Below are positions 42,227 through 44,796 of a DNA stretch of 44,796 nucleotides, in pieces. The notes below the pieces were generated by a model. That model was not told the origin of the DNA and did no database searches. It was given only the letters and a program-made list of their open reading frames with translations. The DNA lies in assembly GCA_024403355.1 (NCBI GenBank), contig JAKSRW010000025.1, positions 1-44,796 on the forward strand, given 5' to 3'. This DNA is from Lachnospiraceae bacterium. GTDB taxonomy: Bacteria > Bacillota > Clostridia > Lachnospirales > Lachnospiraceae. The translations under genes and the position numbers were made by a program. Numbering within the stretch: the stretch's first letter is position 1; every line of letters begins with the position of its first letter.

Positions 42227-43075
42227 ATGATTAAAACTAAAAGAAACTACAAAGACAGACTGTTTTGCAAGTTATTCGGAGATGCGGACTACATCGAGAA
42301 CACACTGTCGCTTTATAATGCACTTTGCGGAACATCTTATAATGACATTAATCAGGTGATAATGTACACACTGGAGGATGTAGTGTATATTGGTATGAAA
42401 AATGACGTGGCTATTCTACTGGACAGTTATCTGTCAGTCTGGGAACAGCAAAGCTCATTTAATCCCAATATGCCCATTCGCGGATTAATGTATTACGGAA
42501 GAATGTATGACCGCTATATCCAGGAGAATAAGTTAAACCTCTACGGAGAAAAACTTATTAAGCTTCCAACTCCCCGATATACGGTATTTTACAACGGAAA
42601 AAAAGTGCAGGCACCTTTTCAAAAGCTCAGGTTATCTGATGCTTTTATAAAACCAATTAACCCCGGGGATTTTGAATGGACTGCAGATATGATTAATCTG
42701 AACAAAGGCTGTAATGACAGTTTGCTTGAGAAATGTCGTCCACTGGCGGAATACATGACATTCGTCAATGCCGTGAATGACTTACTAAAGACAATGCCAA
42801 TCGAGAAAGCGATTGATGCAGCGGTTGAAATCTGTATAAAAAATGGTATACTTAAGAAGTTCTTGTTAAAAAACAAGGCGGAGGTAAAGAATATGTGTAT
42901 CACAGAATTTAACGAAGAAGTATTTATTAATGGTATACGAGAAGAGGGTCTTGAGCAAGGTCAAAACCTCATCGTCGATACTATACACCGTCTGAAAAAT
43001 GGTGAATCCGCCGAAGACATAATCAACTCCGGAATTGACAAAACTACTGTCGAACTGGCATTGACCTGTATTTAG
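42227..43075 (+). CDS. Rpn-family PD-(D/E)XK nuclease, intact copy
   Basis: 282 residues. Start supported by AAAAGG 5-6 bases upstream. N-terminal KTKRNYKDRLFCKLFGD and the catalytic pair Asp60 (NDVAILLDSYLSVW) with Glu73-Gln-Gln75 fit the Rpn PD-(D/E)XK core, followed by conserved RYTVFYNG-type middle and helical C-terminal regions. The tail (EEGLEQGQ ... SAEDIINSGI) can be made separately from an internal start at 42893. It is only distantly related to the Rpn gene at 356. The module context (BlaI operators upstream, shared terminator with a lipoprotein gene) suggests a regulated defence or recombination function; this is inference. Confidence 0.88.
   Translation: MIKTKRNYKDRLFCKLFGDADYIENTLSLYNALCGTSYNDINQVIMYTLEDVVYIGMKNDVAILLDSYLSVWEQQSSFNPNMPIRGLMYYGRMYDRYIQENKLNLYGEKLIKLPTPRYTVFYNGKKVQAPFQKLRLSDAFIKPINPGDFEWTADMINLNKGCNDSLLEKCRPLAEYMTFVNAVNDLLKTMPIEKAIDAAVEICIKNGILKKFLLKNKAEVKNMCITEFNEEVFINGIREEGLEQGQNLIVDTIHRLKNGESAEDIINSGIDKTTVELALTCI
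42893..43075 (+). CDS. Intragenic short Rpn product (RpnS-like candidate antitoxin)
   Basis: 60 residues in frame within the Rpn gene, from the ATG at 42893 (residue 223). GGCGGAGG at 42878-42885 stands 7 bases before the ATG, stronger than the ribosome binding site of the full gene itself. The product is the small helical tail domain that in enterobacterial Rpn proteins is produced from an internal start and inhibits the nuclease. The sequence arrangement is direct observation; the antitoxin role is by analogy. Confidence 0.55.
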   Translation: MCITEFNEEVFINGIREEGLEQGQNLIVDTIHRLKNGESAEDIINSGIDKTTVELALTCI

Positions 43076-43144
43076 ACAGACAAACGCCGTATGCCTTATA
43101 AGTCATATGGCAAAGCGTGTATCAAAAACGCACAATCATAACGC

Positions 43145-43196
43145 AAAAAAGGGACTGTCGCATCTGCAAAATTTTGCCGGGCGACAGTCCTTTTTT
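43145..43196. terminator. Bidirectional terminator between rpn copy B and the lipoprotein gene
   Basis: Arms GGACTGTCGC / GCGACAGTCC (43152-43161 / 43181-43190) with AAAAAA and TTTTTT flanks. Confidence 0.92.
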
Positions 43197-44271
43197 AGTT
43201 AATGCTAATATTCCTAAACTTGCTTCCGCCATTACTGCCTATACCGGCAGAACCGTGAGGCGTATCAGTAAAGCTAAATACAGTTCCTAATTCATATCCG
43301 TTCAGAGTCATATGAAGGTCCGTTCCCTCAAGATACAGTTCTATATGATTCCAGTCATCACAGCGGTAATAATCTTCCATCCGCTCATCATCCATAGAAA
43401 CAAGCGTATCCATCGAATGAGAACAATATCTGCACAAACCACCTTTCTCATCAAAAGTAATCCATGTAGTGAGAAAACACGCTTTTCCATTAATCAGCCG
43501 CCTTGTTTTCATATCCTGAAAGAAAGCAGCAAACGAAATCGTGTCTTCGGCCCCAAGCTTAAAATCAAAGCTGAACCTGTAATCACTCAGTTCCTTCTGC
43601 CCCCAAAGCACGGTAGGTCCTATGCCACAGCAATACAGCATATTTGAAAAAAGCTCTTCAAATTTCCTTGTCAAATATAAGAATGCTTTTCCCTCAGTGC
43701 CCAAATCGCCGGCTTCCGTCTCGATATACCAATTCTGCAACTGATTTTCAGCCCTCATATAGGCATATTTTTTCCATTCGTCAGATGAAAAATCACATAA
43801 AATCGGCCCTTCTATATTTTTTTCCGCATCTGCAATATTAAAATTCAATGCCTGAGGATCAAGTATTTCATCAAGTGGTGGCTGATAATTACTTTCTACA
43901 AATAATTGCAACTTTCCTTTATACAAAAGATAAAGTTTCCCATCAATAAATCCATACTCGCATCCAATATAGCTACTATTATTTGCCTGATTATTTATGA
44001 GCGGCGTAAACCCATCTGAAAATAATTCAATAATTCCGTCAGCCTTGAAATCCTCCGGCACCTCTATTGTCGTCCATGCATCATTATAAAGACGATTATT
44101 GATCATAACCCCATAAGGACGGACATTGGGGATTGATTCTTTTTCAGTATTAATCAAACTGCATCCCATCAAAAATACAGACATTAATAATATAATCACA
44201 GATAAAAGAATATATCTGATATGAATTGTTTTTTTACCATCAATAGTAATATGATCTAGTCCAATACACAT
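43195..44271 (-). CDS. Lipoprotein with the ConA-like domain, copy B
   Basis: 358 residues. Lipobox FLMGC after a hydrophobic segment, then the same architecture as the lipoprotein at 38763, with LCDFSSDEWKKYAYMRAENQ, DYRFSFDFKL, DDWNHIELYLEG, MTLNGYELG and GSKFRNISIN in the C-terminal domain also found in the BlaR1-like protein at 33095. The two lipoproteins are clearly paralogous but differ throughout, more so in the N-terminal region. Strong GGGAGG 7 bases before the ATG. It follows the small membrane protein gene by 18 bases in one operon. Ligand unknown; a carbohydrate or wall component is a reasonable guess from the fold. Confidence 0.82.
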   Translation of the reverse strand: MCIGLDHITIDGKKTIHIRYILLSVIILLMSVFLMGCSLINTEKESIPNVRPYGVMINNRLYNDAWTTIEVPEDFKADGIIELFSDGFTPLINNQANNSSYIGCEYGFIDGKLYLLYKGKLQLFVESNYQPPLDEILDPQALNFNIADAEKNIEGPILCDFSSDEWKKYAYMRAENQLQNWYIETEAGDLGTEGKAFLYLTRKFEELFSNMLYCCGIGPTVLWGQKELSDYRFSFDFKLGAEDTISFAAFFQDMKTRRLINGKACFLTTWITFDEKGGLCRYCSHSMDTLVSMDDERMEDYYRCDDWNHIELYLEGTDLHMTLNGYELGTVFSFTDTPHGSAGIGSNGGSKFRNISIN

Positions 44272-44289
44272 AATTTATCCTCCCTACTC

Positions 44290-44589
44290 TTATTTTTCGT
44301 GATTACGTTCAAGCCTTTCATTCAATTCCTTTATCCATTTTGAAAGTTTTTCTTCCCTCTCTGCTTCAGATAAATCCATCCAGGCTTTTTTATTAGGCAA
44401 ATCATAGACAGTCTCAACCTCTACATTGTCACCATATTGACTATGAAATTCCTCCCTATCCATATCGTAAAGATTAAATACCTGTTTTTCATTAATATCT
44501 AAGTCATGCATCAGTTTTTCATGTTTTGAATATGCAAGTGTGGCTGTAGTAATACCAGCAAAAACCATACCTGCAATCAATATAGCCAC
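44290..44589 (-). CDS. Small single-span membrane protein, possibly truncated
   Basis: 99 residues from a GTG at 44589 that lacks a ribosome binding site. One membrane segment near residues 1-20, then a charged helical tail (MDLSEAEREEKLSKWIKELN). No family recognised. An ATG at 44670 with GGGAGG 8 bases upstream is in the same frame and opens 11 codons (MEWTNLVREGS) before a TGA at 44635-44637; beyond the TGA the frame continues uninterrupted into this protein through WCFKGNYREKKSFSF. The natural gene is therefore probably 127 codons with a nonsense change, or starts weakly at the GTG. Confidence 0.55.
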   Translation of the reverse strand: MAILIAGMVFAGITTATLAYSKHEKLMHDLDINEKQVFNLYDMDREEFHSQYGDNVEVETVYDLPNKKAWMDLSEAEREEKLSKWIKELNERLERNHEK

Positions 44590-44742
44590 AAATGAAAAAG
44601 ATTTTTTCTCCCTATAATTACCCTTGAAGCACCATCAGCTTCCTTCCCTGACCAGATTAGTCCACTCCATCGCATCATCCTCCCATACCATCATACAATA
44701 ATTGTTCATTAAGTAAAAGCATAAAAACAATACAATTTTGTC

Positions 44743-44796
44743 AATCGAGTAGGAGGGAAAATTAAATAAATTTTCCCGACCTCTCACACCACCGTG
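44743..44796 (-). mobile_element. 3' end of a group II intron (partial)
   Basis: Read on the minus strand the window edge shows CACGGTGGTGTGAGAGG, which resembles the 3' half of intron domain V, then a domain VI-like hairpin (44755-44763 / 44769-44777, arms GGGAAAATT / AATTTTCCC) and CTCCTACTCGATT, a typical intron 3' end. The rest would lie beyond the window, so intron-encoded protein and class cannot be judged. Confidence 0.5.

Larger units (their letters stand above)
41775..44271. repeat. Duplicated blaI / rpn / lipoprotein module, copy B
   Basis: Counterpart of 37650-39854. The middle (about 41930-43200) is nearly identical apart from the rpn deletion and repeat number; the outer genes are diverged. 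Confidence 0.8.

Noticed and set aside
44635..44637. UGA as a selenocysteine codon
   Set aside because: No stable hairpin follows the UGA in the distance expected of a bacterial SECIS, and the product resembles no selenoprotein.

Overview
The window looks like chromosomal DNA of a low-GC Gram-positive anaerobe of the Clostridia, most likely Lachnospiraceae (Butyrivibrio/Roseburia/Pseudobutyrivibrio-like). This rests on protein character (QueH-type epoxyqueuosine reductase, UPF0735 ACT protein next to hom, dnaG-rpoD-trmK block, threonyl-tRNA-synthetase-like nucleoside kinase, class A RNase P RNA) and on near-consensus sigma-A promoters; no species call is made. Nearly all genes lie on the minus strand.

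Left part (1-33 kb), housekeeping, read right to left: surE; an SDR reductase with two small exported proteins; an MsmK/UgpC-type sugar ABC ATPase; a CdaR-like regulator followed by ftsE-ftsX, an M23 coiled-coil murein hydrolase and an S41 protease (cell-division hydrolase control); ACT protein, homoserine dehydrogenase and a phosphoglycerate-mutase-like protein that probably serves as homoserine kinase; aminotransferase, hisC, queH, dGTPase, dnaG, rpoD, trmK, nucleoside kinase; rnpB RNA; an AP2/HNH-like protein; a SleB-type wall hydrolase; thrC; a very large exported protein that may be an S-layer protein; and an Rpn-family nuclease gene with a duplicated tail. hom, the mutase-like enzyme and thrC together cover homoserine to threonine.

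Right part (33-44.8 kb), accessory: two BlaR1-like M56 membrane proteases whose usual penicillin-binding sensor is replaced, in one by a ConA-like beta-sandwich and in the other by BspA-type leucine-rich repeats. There is one intact BlaI-type repressor and two decayed blaI copies. A module (blaI / divergent promoter with operator dyads / Rpn nuclease / bidirectional terminator / lipoprotein) is present twice. The lipoproteins carry the same C-terminal domain as one BlaR1-like sensor. Between the module copies lies an operon of a tiny secreted peptide, a papain-like cysteine peptidase and a membrane-anchored protein, apparently downstream of a duplicated BlaI-operator promoter. The Rpn genes have a strong internal ribosome binding site and start codon for a short C-terminal product, as in Rpn/RpnS toxin-antitoxin pairs; in the deleted copy that short product is preserved. 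The window ends in what looks like the 3' end of a group II intron.

All assignments come from reading the sequence and from memory of families; no database search was run.
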